A stretch of DNA of 64,000 nucleotides, taken from the NCBI GenBank assembly GCA_963802765.1, contig CAWDJZ010000013.1, forward strand, positions 248,001-312,000, written 5' to 3'. This document shows, one piece after another, positions 48,487 to 60,600 of the stretch. The notes under the pieces were generated by a model. That model had not been told where the DNA came from, did no database searches, and saw only the letters and a program-made list of their open reading frames with translations. Position 1 is the first letter of the stretch. Each line of letters starts with the position of its first letter. The translations under genes were made by a program, and so were the position numbers. The stretch is from Gaiellasilicea sp963802765 (GTDB taxonomy: Bacteria > Actinomycetota > Thermoleophilia > Gaiellales > Gaiellaceae).

Positions 48487-48775
48487 GAGGGTCTCCGGTC
48501 GAACGACGAGCCGCCGGGACGGCGGGGAGCGGAAGTATAGACAAGTCGTTCCGAAGCGGTTTTCCACAGCGCGGCGGAGGCGGCGAAAGGGCCGCAAACG
48601 GGCACCCTCGACCACCACTTCCCACACGTTCTCCACACTTGTGGAAAGTCGTGTGGACTCGTGAAAATGCCTGCAAATCGGCCTGTTTTTGGTCCGGGCG
48701 GAAGGCCTTGAGAGACCTCCGGGACGCTGCTATGCTCGCCGCTCCCGGGGAGCGACCGAGAGGGCCGGCCGGCGC
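48487..48775. other. Probable chromosomal replication origin (oriC), rpmH-dnaA intergenic region
   Basis: This 289-bp gap lies between divergent rpmH and dnaA, the usual oriC site. DnaA-box-like sequences are TTTTCCACA (48560-48568) and TTCTCCACA (48629-48637), with TTTCCACAA on the other strand (48639-48647), each one or two bases from TTATCCACA. A further CCCACAC and GTGTGG lie beside them. The segment 48661-48690 is A/T-richer than the surroundings (AAAATGCC, GCCTGTTTTTGG) and could unwind. The dnaA promoter sits at its right end. Confidence 0.65.
48708..48736 (+). promoter_or_regulatory. dnaA promoter (-35 and -10)
   Basis: TTGAGA (48708-48713) and TATGCT (48731-48736) are separated by exactly 17 bp, a good housekeeping sigma-factor promoter. 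The transcript would have a leader of about 30 nt before the GTG at 48776. Confidence 0.6.
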
Positions 48776-50142
48776 GTGGAGCACCAAATCGAGCTGACAC
48801 CTGACACCCTCTGGGAGGAGGTGTCGGGTCGGCTCAAGGGGGCGCTGAACGAAGCGACGTTCGGCAGTTGGTTCGGCGACGCGGGGGGCGTCGGGCTCAC
48901 CGACGACACCTTCGCGATCGCGGTCCCGAACGACTTCACGCGGGAGTGGATCGAGGGGCACTTCCTCGGCCTCATCCGCGCCGCGGTCAAGGACGCGACC
49001 GGTCACGAGCGGCGCATCCAACTCACTGTCCGCGACGACACCCCGCGCCGACGCCGGTTCGGACCGGACGCCCGTGGAGCGGCCCAGCGCGCGCCCCCGA
49101 GCCCGCTGCGAGCGGCGCGATGAATCTCAAGTACACGTTCGACCTCTTCGTGATCGGCTCGTCCAACCGCTTCGCACACGCCGCCGCGCTCGCGGTCGCG
49201 GAGGCGCCGGCGCAGGCCTACAACCCGCTCTTCATCTACGGCGGCACGGGGCTCGGGAAGACGCACCTCCTGCAGGCGGTCGGCCAGTACGTCGGCGAGC
49301 ACGGCAGCGGGCTGACCGCCCGCTACGTCACGAGCGAGACCTTCATGAACGACTTCATCAACTCGCTCCGCGACAAGCGGATCGAGGGCTTCAAGCAGCG
49401 CTACCGCACCTACGACGTGCTGCTCGTCGACGACGTCCAGTTCTTCGAGGGCAAGGAGCGGATCCAGGAGGAGTTCTTCCACACCTTCAACTCGCTCTAC
49501 GAGGCCGGCCGGCAGATCGTGATCTCCTCCGACCGGCCACCGAAGGAGATCGCCACCCTGGAGGAACGGCTCCGCTCTCGCTTCGAGTGGGGACTGATCA
49601 CCGACATCCAGCCGCCCGATCTCGAGACCCGGATCGCGATCCTGCGCAAGAAGGAGAAGACCGACCGGATCCACGTGCCCGATCCGGACGTGATCATCTA
49701 CGTCGCCGAGCGGGTGACGACGAACATCCGCGAGCTCGAGGGCGCGCTGACACGCGTCGTCGCCTTCTCGTCGCTGACCGGGCGGGCGATGACCGTCGAG
49801 TTGGCCGAGGACGTGCTCAAGGACGTCTTCCCGCGGGGCCAGCCCGTCGAGATCTCGATCCGGCGGATCCAGGAGACGGTCTCGGAGCGGTTCGGGATGA
49901 CCGTCAACGAGCTCTGCAGCGCCAAGCGCTCCCAGTCGATCGCCTACCCGCGACAGGTCGCGATGTACCTCTCGCGTGCGCTCACCGACTCGTCACTGCC
50001 GAAGATCGGCAAGGAGTTCGGCGGTCGCGACCACACGACGGTGATGCACGCGAACGCGAAGATCGAGGGGATGATCCGCGAGGACCGCTCTGTGTACAAC
50101 CTTGTGCAGGAGCTGACGGCAAGGATCAAGCAAGCCGGGTGA
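48776..50142 (+). CDS. dnaA: Chromosomal replication initiator DnaA, frameshift in linker
   Basis: DnaA opens the replication origin. From the GTG at 48776 the N-terminal domain reads MEHQIELTPDTLWEEVSGRL and ATFGSWFGDAGGVGL. The frame changes in the linker domain between about 49040 and 49110. The AAA+ core follows: NLKYTFDLFVIGSSNRFAHA, Walker A YGGTGLGKTHLLQAVGQYV, Walker B DVLLVDDVQFFEGKERIQEE and sensor II, then domain IV with ELCSAKRSQSIAYPRQVAMY and FGGRDHTTVMHANAKIEGMI, the DnaA-box contact. The linker is short, giving about 455 residues. The 1367 nt suggests a single lost base or two added ones. Confidence 0.96.
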
Positions 50143-50299
50143 TTTCGTGGAAACCTGCCGGAGGCCGCTCGAGCCTGTTGAACGCTCCGCTTTCTCCACC
50201 GCGGGAACCCACGGCGGAAACGGCCCGCACAAGCCGGATCGCACCGTCTTCCCCAACCTCCACACTCCCTATGACTTCTACGAGAGGATTTAAAGAATC
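50143..50299. other. dnaA-dnaN intergenic region with weak DnaA-box-like sites
   Basis: The 157-bp gap holds TTTCGTGGAAA near 50143-50154, TTTCTCCACC near 50190-50200 and CCTCCACAC near 50257-50266, all partial matches to DnaA boxes, and an A/T-rich stretch ATTTAAAGAATC just before the dnaN ATG. It could be a second part of a bipartite origin, as in some other bacteria, or the dnaN promoter region. Confidence 0.35.
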
Positions 50300-51452
50300 A
50301 TGGAGCTAGAGACAGCGGGAGATGCGACGATGACGGAGATGGCGACCACGGGCACCGGAATGAAGATCGCGGTCGCTCGCGACGAGCTCGTGGCGAAGCT
50401 CGGCATCGTCTCGCGGGCAGTCTCGACCAGGGGAACGGTCCAGGTGCTCTCGGGGATCCTCCTCTCCGCCGACGACTCCGGGCTCACGCTCGCCGCCACC
50501 GACATGGAGCTGTCGCTTCGGACGACGCTCGAGGCGGACGTGGACGGTGACGGCTCGGTCGTCATCCCCGGCAAGCCGCTCGTCGAGCTCGCCAGGTTGC
50601 TGCCCGAGAGCGAGGTGACGATCGAGTACCGCCCCGAGGAAGGCACCGTGCAGATCGTCTCCGGCTCGTACAGCTCGCGGCTGCACGTCTTCAACGCCGA
50701 GGACTTCCCGCGGCTGCCCGCGGTCGACGCGCAGCTGCACACGATCGACCGCGAGGCGCTGCTCGAGACGGTCGACCGGGTCGCACGCTCGGCCTCGCGC
50801 GACGAGTCGCGCCCGGTGCTCACCGGCATCCTCGTGCGCTTCGAGGCGGGCAAGCTCGTGATGGTCGCGACCGACTCGTATCGCCTCTCCGTGAAGGAGA
50901 CGGAGCTCGGCGAGTCCGCGCCGGAGCTCGAGGCGATCATCCCGGCCCGCGCGCTGACGGAGCTCTCCCGGCTTGCCGGCGGCGAGACGGTCGAACTCGG
51001 CGTGCACGAGAACCACGCCGTCTTCGGCACGGGCGACGCCTGGCTGACGACGCGGCGAATCGACGGGCAGTTCCCGAACTACCGGCAGCTGCTGCCGGAG
51101 ACGTTCGAGGTGGAGCTGACGCTGCCGAAGGCGGAGCTCGCGGACGTCGTCCGCCGCGCCTCCGTGCTCGCGCTCCGGAACTCGCCTCTGCGCCTGCGCC
51201 TGGCCGAGGGCGAGCTGACCGTGTCCGCGCAGACCCAGGACGTCGGCGAGACGAAGGAGACGATGCCGGCGCCGTACGCAGGCGAGGAGTTCGTGATCGG
51301 CTTCAACGCGGAGTTCCTCCGCGACGGCGTCGACGCGATCGTCGGCGACGACGTGCAAGGTGAAGCTGATCAACCCCCTCCGGCCCGCGATCCTCGAGGA
51401 CGCCGCGGGCGACTTCACGTACCTGATCATGCCGATCAGGCTCGCCGGCTGA
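50300..51452 (+). CDS. dnaN: DNA polymerase III beta subunit (sliding clamp), one frameshift
   Basis: The clamp that tethers DNA polymerase III. About 383 residues in three repeated domains, with the typical start of homology MKIAVARDELVAKLGIVSRA at the fourth in-frame ATG (50360); ATGs at 50300, 50330 and 50339 precede it, and GGGAG lies 8 nt before 50330. Conserved parts include GGLHVFNAEDFPRLP-type region SRLHVFNAEDFPRLPAVDA and RRIDGQFPNYRQLLPETFEV. An extra C before AAG near 51357 breaks the frame; the real end reads KVKLINPLRPAILEDAAGDF then LIMPIRLAG. Length 1153 nt fits one insertion. Confidence 0.95.
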
Positions 51453-52512
51453 TCGTCCGCCAGGTCACTCTCCGCGACTTCCGATCGTACGAACGGCTCG
51501 AGCTCGCCCTCGAGCCGGGTCTCGTGCTCGTCACCGGCGCGAACGGCGCGGGCAAGACGAACCTGCTCGAGTCGCTGCACGTCGGCACGCAGGGGTTCTC
51601 GCCGCGAACCCGAGCCGACCAGCAGCTCGTGCGCTTCGGGGCGCACGGGGCCCGCGTCGCGCTCGCCGGCGAACGGGAGGGGCGCTCGCTCGCGCTCGAG
51701 GTGACGCTGCAGCCGCAGGCCGGGAAGCGCGCGAAGCTGAACGGCGCGCCGCTGCGCTCGACGGAGCAGTTGCGCAGCGAGGTCTCGACGCTCGTCTTCA
51801 CGCCCGACCGCCTCGCGGTCGTCAAGGGAGGGCCTGCAGCGCGGCGCGCGTACTTCGACCGAGCGCTCGGGCGGCTCCTGCCCGGCCGCGCCGCGGTGCC
51901 GCTGGAGTACGCCGCTGCAGTGGGGCAGCGGAACGCCGCGCTCCGGCGGGTCGCGATCGGCGTCTCGACGCGCGACGCGGTCGCGCCATGGACAGAGCAG
52001 GTCGCGAGCGCTCGGCGAGGCGCTGGTCGCGTCGCGGCGCGAGACGATCGGGCTGCTGGCCCCCGCCTTCGCCGAGCGGGCAGGCGAGCTCGGCCTGCCG
52101 GCCGCGACGCTCGCCTACGCCGGCGAGCCGCCGACCGTCGCCGCGCTCGAGGCTCGCCTCGATCGCGACCTCGAACGCGGCGTCACCGGCCTCGGGCCCC
52201 ACCTCGACGACGTCACCGTCCTGCTCGGGCGACCGCGACCTGCGCGGGTTCGGCTCGCAGGGCGAGCAGCGGCTCGCGGTGCTCTCGCTCCTGCTCGCGG
52301 AGGCGGAGGTGATCGTCGGCCGCGGCCAGACGCCGCCGCTCGTCCTGCTCGACGACGTGCTCTCCGAGCTCGACGCGGCCCGCCGGCGGACGCTGGCGAC
52401 GCGGATCGGCCGGGTCGGCCAGGCCATCGTGACCGCGACCGGCGCCGACGCTCTGCCGCTCGAGCCGGCGCAGCTACTCGAGGTGACCCCTGGGGTCGTG
52501 AGGACGCGCTGA
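51449..52512 (+). CDS. recF: DNA replication/repair protein RecF, CTG start, two frameshifts
   Basis: An SMC-like ATPase that loads RecA at gaps. Homology begins at MIVRQVTLRDFRSYERLELA, where the only codon available is CTG at 51449-51451, overlapping the dnaN stop as CTGA. Walker A is VTGANGAGKTNLLESLHVGT, the signature DLRGFGSQGEQRLAVLSLLL and Walker B PPLVLLDDVLSELDAARRRT. Frame changes near 52008 and 52228 separate the blocks ending WTEQVA, starting ALGEALVASRRETIGLLAPA, and starting RDLRGFGS. About 353 residues, normal length. Confidence 0.92.
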
Positions 52513-52991
52513 TGGATCGCCTCGACCGCCAGATCCGCTCCGAGCTCGGCCGCTTCGGGCCGGCCGACGGCGACATGACGGCGATCGTGCGAGCCTGGCC
52601 CGCTGGCCGTCGGGCCGACTGTCGCGCGGAACGCCTGGCCGGCCCGGCTCGCGCGGGACGGGACGCTGCACGTCAACGCCGCGTCCTCGACGTGGGCCTT
52701 CGAGCTCGGGAAGCTCGCTCCGACGATCCTCGAGCGGCTGCGGGACGAGCTCGGCGAGGACGACGCCGCCGGCGCTGCGGTTCGCGCCCGGCCCGATTCC
52801 CGAGCCCGCGGCCGAGCCACCGGAACCGCGGGCCGCGACGCCGGCCCGAGATCGCCGCCGAGCACCGGGCCGAAGCGGCTCGGATCGCGGCCGAGATCGA
52901 GGACGAGGAGCTGCGCGAGTACGTCGCGAGAGCGGCCGCGGCGAGCCTCGCGAGCGCCGCCGCGGACGCCCGGTCCGGCCGCCGTTTCTGA
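52512..52991 (+). CDS. dciA: DciA-like helicase-loading protein (DUF721), frameshifted
   Basis: A protein of about 159 residues. The start ATG shares one base with the recF stop (TGATG). After MDRLDRQIRSELGRFGPADG the DciA/DUF721 domain reads VGPTVARNAWPARLARDGTL, HVNAASSTWAFELGKLAPTI and LERLRDELGED, followed by a Pro/Ala linker and a helical tail EIAAEHRAEAARIAAEIEDE with LREYVARAAAASLASAAADA. Frame changes near 52600 and 52760. DciA recruits the replicative helicase DnaB in bacteria that lack DnaC. Its place between recF and gyrB is the classic actinobacterial one. Confidence 0.85.
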   Translation: MDRLDRQIRSELGRFGPADGDMTAIVRAWPAGRRADCRAERLAGPARAGRDAARQRRVLDVGLRAREARSDDPRAAAGRARRGRRRRRCGSRPARFPSPRPSHRNRGPRRRPEIAAEHRAEAARIAAEIEDEELREYVARAAAASLASAAADARSGRRF

Positions 52992-53037
52992 TACACTGCA
53001 ATTCGCCCGCAAGATGGCTATTTGCAGGGCTTTTTTG
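52992..53037 (+). promoter_or_regulatory. gyrB leader: -10 box and terminator-like hairpin abutting the start codon
   Basis: TACACT (52992-52997) is 1 nt after the dciA stop. It is followed by GCCCGCAA (53005-53012) pairing with TTGC (53022-53025) and GGGC (53027-53030), with one bulged A, then six T (53031-53036). This has the form of a rho-independent terminator, and the gyrB ATG starts one base after the T-run. An in-frame ATG also lies in the loop at 53013-53015. Confidence 0.55.
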
Positions 53038-55436
<2,399 letters not shown>

Positions 55437-55437
<1 letters not shown>

Positions 55438-57998
55438 TGACCGACCTCACGAACGAACCGCTCGGCGGCGGCCGGATCGAGGCGCGCGAGCTCGAGCAGG
55501 AGATGCGCTCGAGCTACCTCGACTACGCGATGAGCGTGATCGTCGGGCGCGCGCTGCCCGACGTCCGCGACGGCCTCAAGCCCGTCCACCGCCGCGTCCT
55601 CTACGGCATGCACGAGGCGGGGCTGCAGCCGAACCGGCCCTACAAGAAGTCCGCCGCGACCGTCGGCGACGTGATGGGCAAGTACCACCCGCACGGCGAC
55701 GCGTCGATCTACGACACGCTCGTCCGGATGGCGCAGCCCTTCTCCTGCGCTACCCGCTCGTCGACGGCCAGGGCAACTTCGGCTCGATCGACGACGACCC
55801 GCCGGCCGCGATGCGCTACACCGAGGCGCGGCTCTCGCGGATGGCGACCGAGATGCTGCGCGACATCGACGCCGACACCGTCGACTTCGAGCCCGAACTA
55901 CGACGAGTCGCGCAAGCGAGCCGGCGGTGCTCCCGTCGCGCTTCCCGAACCTGCTCGTCAACGGCTCGGCCGGGATCGCCGTCGGGATGGCGACGAACAT
56001 GCCGCCGCACCGGCTCGGCGAGATCGTCGACGCGATCGTGCAGCTGATCGACAAGCCCGACTCGAACGTCGACGACCTGATGAAGCACGTCAAGGGGCCC
56101 GACTTCCCGACCGGCGCGATCGTCGCTCGGCCGCCAGGGCATCCGCGACGCCTACCGCACCGGCCGCGGCCGGATCGTCATGCGCGCGCGCGCCCACATC
56201 GAGGAGCTGCGCGGCGGCAAGACGGCGATCATCGTCACCGAGCTGCCGTACGGCGTCGAAGAAGGGCGGCGACGACCGGCGTGATCAAGAAGATCGCCGA
56301 CCTCGTCCAGGACAAGGTGATCACCGAGATCTCGGACCTCGCCGACCACTCCGACCGGACCGGCATGCGGATCCAGATCGAGCTGAAGCGCGAGGCGATC
56401 CCGCAGGTCGTCCTGAACAAGCTCTACAAGCACACGTCGCTGCAGGCGACCTTCGGCTACAACGCCGTCGCGCTCGTCGACGACGTGCCGAGGACGCTCT
56501 CGCTGCTCGAGCTCGTCACGCACTACCTCGACTACCAGCGCGAGATCGTCACCCGCCGGTCGAAGTACGAGCTGCGCAAGGCGGAGGACCGCGCGCACGT
56601 CCTCGCCGGCTACCTGATCGCGCTCGACAACCTCGACGAGGTGATCCGCGTCATCCGCGGCGCCGCCGACACCGACGCGGCGCGCGAGCAGCTGATGGCG
56701 CAGTTCTCGCTCTCCGAGATCCAGGCGACCGCGATCCTCGACCTGCGCCTGCGCGCCCTCACCGGGCTCGAGCGGAAGCGGGTCGAGGACGAGTACGCCG
56801 ACCTGCAGGAGCGGATCGCCGAGCTGCGCGCGATCCTCGGCGACCCGGCGCGGATCGACGGGCTGATCCGCGAGGAGCTGCTCGAGCTGAAGGCGATCTA
56901 CGGCAAGAGCGACGACCGGCGCACCGAGATCGTCGCCGCCGAGGGCGAGCTCTCGCTCGAGGACATGATCGCCGAGGAGGACATGGTGATCGCGATCACG
57001 CGCTCGGGCTACATCAAGCGCCTGCCGGTGACCTCCTACCGGGAGCAGCGCCGCGGCGGCATCGGCGTGATGGGCATGGACCTGAAGGACGAGGACTACA
57101 TCGAGCACCTCTTCGTCGCCTCGACGCACGACTACGTCCTCTTCTTCACCACCGTCGGCAAGGTCTACCGGCTGAAGGTGCACGAGCTGCCGCTCGGCTC
57201 GCGCCAGTCGAAGGGCCGCGCGATCGTGAACCTGCTGCCGTTCCGCCAGGACGAGCAGGTGCGCGCCGTGATCGCGACGCGCGACTTCAAGGAGGCGAAG
57301 TACCTCGTCTTCGCGACCAAGGGCGGCGTCGTCAAGAAGACCGAGTTCCTCGCGTACAACACGCCGCTCAAGGCGGACGGGATCATCGCGATCAAGATGC
57401 GCGAGGACGACGAGCTCGTCGGCGTGCGGCTCTCGGACGGCGACGACGACATCCTGATGGTCTCGCGCGGCGGCCAGGCGATCCGCTTCCACGAGAGCGA
57501 CGTGCGCTCGATGGGCCGCGCCGCCTCGGGCGTGCAGGGCATGGGGCTGCGCGAAGGGCGACGAGGTGATCGAGGTCGACATCGCCGCAGGACGACGCCG
57601 ACCTGCTCGTCGTGACCGAGAACGGCTACGGCAAGCGCACGCCGCTCCACGAGTATCCGGACAAGGGCCGCGGCGGGCTCGGCGTGAAGACGATCCAGCT
57701 GACCGACGCGCAAGGGCAAGCTCGCCGGCGCCCGCGTCGTCCGCGACGGCTACCAGGTGATGCTGATCTCGACCGGCGGCACGGTGATCCGGATGCCGGT
57801 CGAGGACGATCAAGCGGCTCGGCCGCTCGACGCAGGGCGTGATCGTGATGCGGCTGCGCGGCGAGGACGAGCGGGTCTCGAGCCTCGCGCCCGTGGTCGA
57901 GAGCGACGCCGAAGCGGACGGCGCCGACGCAGCGTCGAGGCCGGATCGACGTCGCGAGCCGGACTTCGCCGAGGACGGTCCCGCCGCCGGACGAGTAG
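55437..57998 (+). CDS. gyrA: DNA gyrase subunit A, frameshifted
   Basis: The cleavage subunit of gyrase, about 850 residues. It starts at an ATG sharing one base with the gyrB stop (TGATG): MTDLTNEPLGGGRIEARELE. The quinolone-determining region is HPHGDASIYDTLVRMAQPF, with Ala at the E. coli Ser83 position, and the catalytic tyrosine is in PPAAMRYTEARLSRMATEM. The C-terminal beta-pinwheel carries the GyrA-box RQSKGRAIVNLL at about 57205-57240 and repeats such as VTENGYGKRTPLHEYPDKG. Frame changes occur near 55745, 55898, 55925, 56130, 56262, 56276, 57555, 57587, 57715, 57805 and 57832; many are single insertions. The stop is TAG at 57996 if one more base is skipped, otherwise TGA at 58060. 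Confidence 0.94.
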
Positions 57999-58082
57999 CT
58001 CGCGCAAGCCTCCGTCTTCCCAATCTCTCGAACGGGAAAAGCGTGTATATCTCGTCCTGAGGGGTCGCCGTACCCGCCGATA

Positions 58083-58087
58083 GAGGG
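58083..58087 (+). promoter_or_regulatory. Shine-Dalgarno of the MerR-like gene
   Basis: GAGGG lies 7 nt before the ATG at 58095. It is one of the few clear Shine-Dalgarno sites in the window, so this gene has a leader, unlike the leaderless group. TATATC at 58046-58051 may be its -10 box. Confidence 0.5.
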
Positions 58088-58094
58088 ATCAGAC

Positions 58095-58393
58095 ATGGCT
58101 TACAACACGCAGGTCGACATCCTCGAACCGGTGAACCTGGCCGAGCATCTGGACAAGGTCGAGCTCTACCTCGGGCAGGTCTGCCAGATCGCCGGGATCT
58201 CGAAGATGCAGCTCGACTACTGGACGAACAAGGCGCAGATCCCGACCAAGGGCAAGAAGCAGCGGATCTACGACATCGACGCGCTCGAGACGGTCATGCT
58301 GATCAAGCAGGCCAAGGACAAGGGCCTGAACCTCGGCGCCGCGATCGACGCCGCCCGCCGCTTCCGCGCAGCGAACGGCGAGCTCGCCGCTAG
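58095..58393 (+). CDS. MerR-family helix-turn-helix protein
   Basis: A protein of about 98 residues with one MerR-type winged-helix domain: YLGQVCQIAGISKMQLDYWT at about residues 27-46 and NKAQIPTKGKKQRIYDIDAL (with the Arg-Ile-Tyr of MerR N-termini) then ETVMLIKQAKDKGLNLGAAI. No effector domain or metal-binding cysteines follow. The simple frame runs on to 58712 antisense to the SPFH gene; I end it at the TAG at 58391-58393, which shares CTAG with that gene and needs an indel just before. Regulator of unknown target; it directly follows gyrA. Confidence 0.8.
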
Positions 58394-59173
58394 CTCGCCG
58401 TCCCGCTCCGCCGTCGCCGGACGCCTTGCCCATGAAGGCGGTCGAGCATGTCGATCGGCGCCGGGAAGACGATCGTGGTCGCGTTCGTCGCGCCGATCTC
58501 GAGCAGCGTCTGCAGGTAGCGCAGCTGCAGCGCCATCGGCGACGCGCCATCACGTCGGCCGCGTCGCGCGAGCTTCTGCGAGGCCTGGAACTCGCCCTCG
58601 GCGGCGATCACCTTCGCGCGCCGCTCGCGCTCGGCCTCCGCCTGCCGCGCCATCGCGCGCTGCATGCCGGCCGGGATCTCGACGTCCTTCACCTCGACGA
58701 TCGAGACCTTGACGCCCCAGGGCGAGGTCGCCTCGTCGATGATGGTCTGCAGGATCGCGTTGATCTTGTCGCGCTCGGAGAGCAGCTCGTCGAGCACGTG
58801 CTGGCCGAGCACCGAGCGCAGCGTCGTCTGGGCGATCTGCGAGGTCGCGACCATGAAGTTCTCGACCTGGACGATCGCGTTCTTCGGCTCGACGATCCGG
58901 AAGTAGGCGACCGCGTTCACGCGCACCGGGACGTTGTCCTTCGTGATCACCTCCTGCGGCGGCACGTTCAGCGTGATCGTGCGCAGGTCGACCTTGACCA
59001 TCCGGTCGATGACCGGGATCAGGAGGAAGAGGCCCGGGCCCTTCGGCTCGGGCAGCAGCCGGCCGAGGCGGAAGATGACGCCGCGCTCGTACTCGCGCGC
59101 GACCTTGATCGCGGCGAAGAGGAAGAGCAGCAGGATGAGCGCGACGGCGGCGACGACGATCAGCGGCGATCAA
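58390..59173 (-). CDS. SPFH/Band-7 (stomatin/flotillin-like) membrane protein
   Basis: A stomatin-type protein of about 260 residues. A membrane helix (IVVAAVALILLLFLFAAIK) is followed by REYERGVIFRLGRLLPEPKG, VKVDLRTITLNVPPQEVITK, NVPVRVNAVAYFRIVEPKNA and SIVEVKDVEIPAGMQRAMAR with QAEAERERRAKVIAAEGEFQ, and the ending LQTLLEIGATNATTIVFPAP. The likely start is TTG at 59171-59173 with one extra G after it. A pair of compensating frame changes lies near 58545-58565. It forms an operon with the NfeD gene just upstream on the same strand, the usual partner. Role: membrane microdomain or protease scaffolding. Confidence 0.9.
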
Positions 59174-59177
59174 CGGA

Positions 59178-60508
59178 TCACGTCCTTTCGGCGGTGAGGT
59201 CGGAGCAGGCTCGGCGGATCCTACGATGAGCTCGAGCTCTTCCTGGTCGACCGCCTCGACGACGACCGCGCTCGCCTGGCTCGAGCGGCGAGCCGTCGGC
59301 CGTCTCCGGCGCGCCAGAGCTCGCCGTCGACGAAGACGAGGCCCTCGCCGCGGACCTGGCCGGGCACGCCGACGAGCCGGTGCGTGCCGACCTCGGCGCG
59401 GCCGCCGCCGAGCCTGCGCGGCCTTCGTGAGCGCGAAGCCGAAGAGGAGCGCCAGCGTGCCCGCGATCGCGAGCGCGACCTGCAGCGAGACCTGGTAGGC
59501 CTCGCCGGCCGGGTCGAAGAGCATCAGCGCGCCGATCACGAACGTGACCGCGCCCGCGACCGCGAGCGCGCCGTGGGAGACGACGAACGCCTCGGCGACG
59601 AAGAACGCGGCCGCGAGCAGCATCAGCAGCAGGCCGGCGGCCGAGACCGGCAGCACCTGGAGCCCGTACAGGCCGACGATGAGCGAGATCGCGCCGACCG
59701 TGCCCGGGAAGATCGAGGCCCGGGTTCCAGAGCTCGACGACGATCCCGATCAGGCCGATCGAGAGCATCAGCGCGATGATGTTCGGGTCGATCAGGAGGT
59801 CGAGGATCCGCTTCCAGGTCGACATCTCGATCCGCTCGACCGTCGTCCCGGGCGGCGTGTGAGATCGTCAGCCCCTTCGGCTCCGTCGTCGTGCCGTCGA
59901 TCTGGCGGAAGAGATCCGGGTAGTCCGTCGGCGATCACGTCGGCGACGTTCAGCTCGAGCGCCTCGCGGGCGCCGAGGTTCGACGCCTTCGCGCACCATC
60001 TTCTCGGCCTCCTCGACGTTGCGGCCGTGCTCGCGCGCGAGCTCGCCGATGTACGCGGCGGCGTCGTTGACGACCTTCCGGCGCAGGTCGCGGAGATGTC
60101 CTCGCCGCCGATCGAGATCGGCGTCGAGGAGCCGATGTTCGTCTGCGGCGCCATCGCGAGCACGTCCGCCGCCATGCCGATCACGGCGCCGGCGGAGTCG
60201 GCGCTCGAGCCCGGCGGCGCGACGTAGACGATGACGGGGATGTCGGCCGCGAGGATCCCCTTCACGATCGTCGCGCATCGACGAGCCGAGCCCGCCCGGC
60301 GTGTCCATCTCGATCACGACCGCCGCGTAGCCGCCCTCCTCGCCCTGCTCGATCGCGTCGAGCAGGTAGTCCTGCGTGACCGGGTTGACGTCGTTCTCGA
60401 ACTCGGCGACGAGCACACGCGGCGGCGCGTCGGCGGCGAGTGCGGCGAACGCGCCAGCGCGGCCGCGACCGCGGCGACGAGCGCGAGTCCCCGAGCAAGG
60501 GGTGCCAC
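59178..60508 (-). CDS. NfeD-like membrane serine protease, frameshifted
   Basis: An NfeD (ClpP-class, long form) protein of about 440 residues. The GTG at 60506-60508 opens a signal-like helix MAPLARGLALVAAVAAALA. The protease domain includes VVIEMDTPGGLGSSMR with the oxyanion loop, IPVIVYVAPPGSSADSAGAV with the catalytic serine, and IGMAADVLAMAPQTNIGSST with the lysine region. Four or five membrane helices (LIDPNIIALMLSIGLIGIVV, VSAAGLLLMLLAAAFFVAEA) and a C-terminal OB-fold NfeD domain (SPLEPGE and VVVEAVDQEELELIV) follow. About eight frame changes occur. It is paired with the stomatin-like gene downstream. Confidence 0.88.
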
Positions 60509-60600
60509 GCCGCGACAATCTACTGTAAGGATTCTATCAATGCAGGGCCTTTTCTCTTGCGGGCGAAGGGGTGCGCCGCCACGTTCAGGTGGAACTCGCC
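60509..60600. promoter_or_regulatory. Divergent promoter region between nfeD-like and PGRP genes
   Basis: On the minus strand TAGATT (60517-60522) is 8 nt before the NfeD GTG, a near-leaderless -10 box. On the plus strand no clear -10 box was found at short distance from the ATG at 60601; GGTGG lies about 10 nt upstream and could be a weak Shine-Dalgarno. Confidence 0.4.

Noticed and set aside
56152..58023. Open frame of 623 codons antisense to gyrA, and similar long frames such as 890-2170, 3566-4705, 5213-6892, 11866-13248 and 41623-42786
   Set aside because: They lie opposite well-conserved genes and have Arg, Glu, Asp and Leu-heavy composition without motifs, as expected for antisense frames in very GC-rich coding DNA.
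60541..60570. Shared 13-mer TTCGCCCGCAAGA between the gyrB leader and the minus strand upstream of the NfeD-like gene
   Set aside because: Identical 13-mers are expected by chance many times in 64 kb of biased sequence, and the flanking bases differ.
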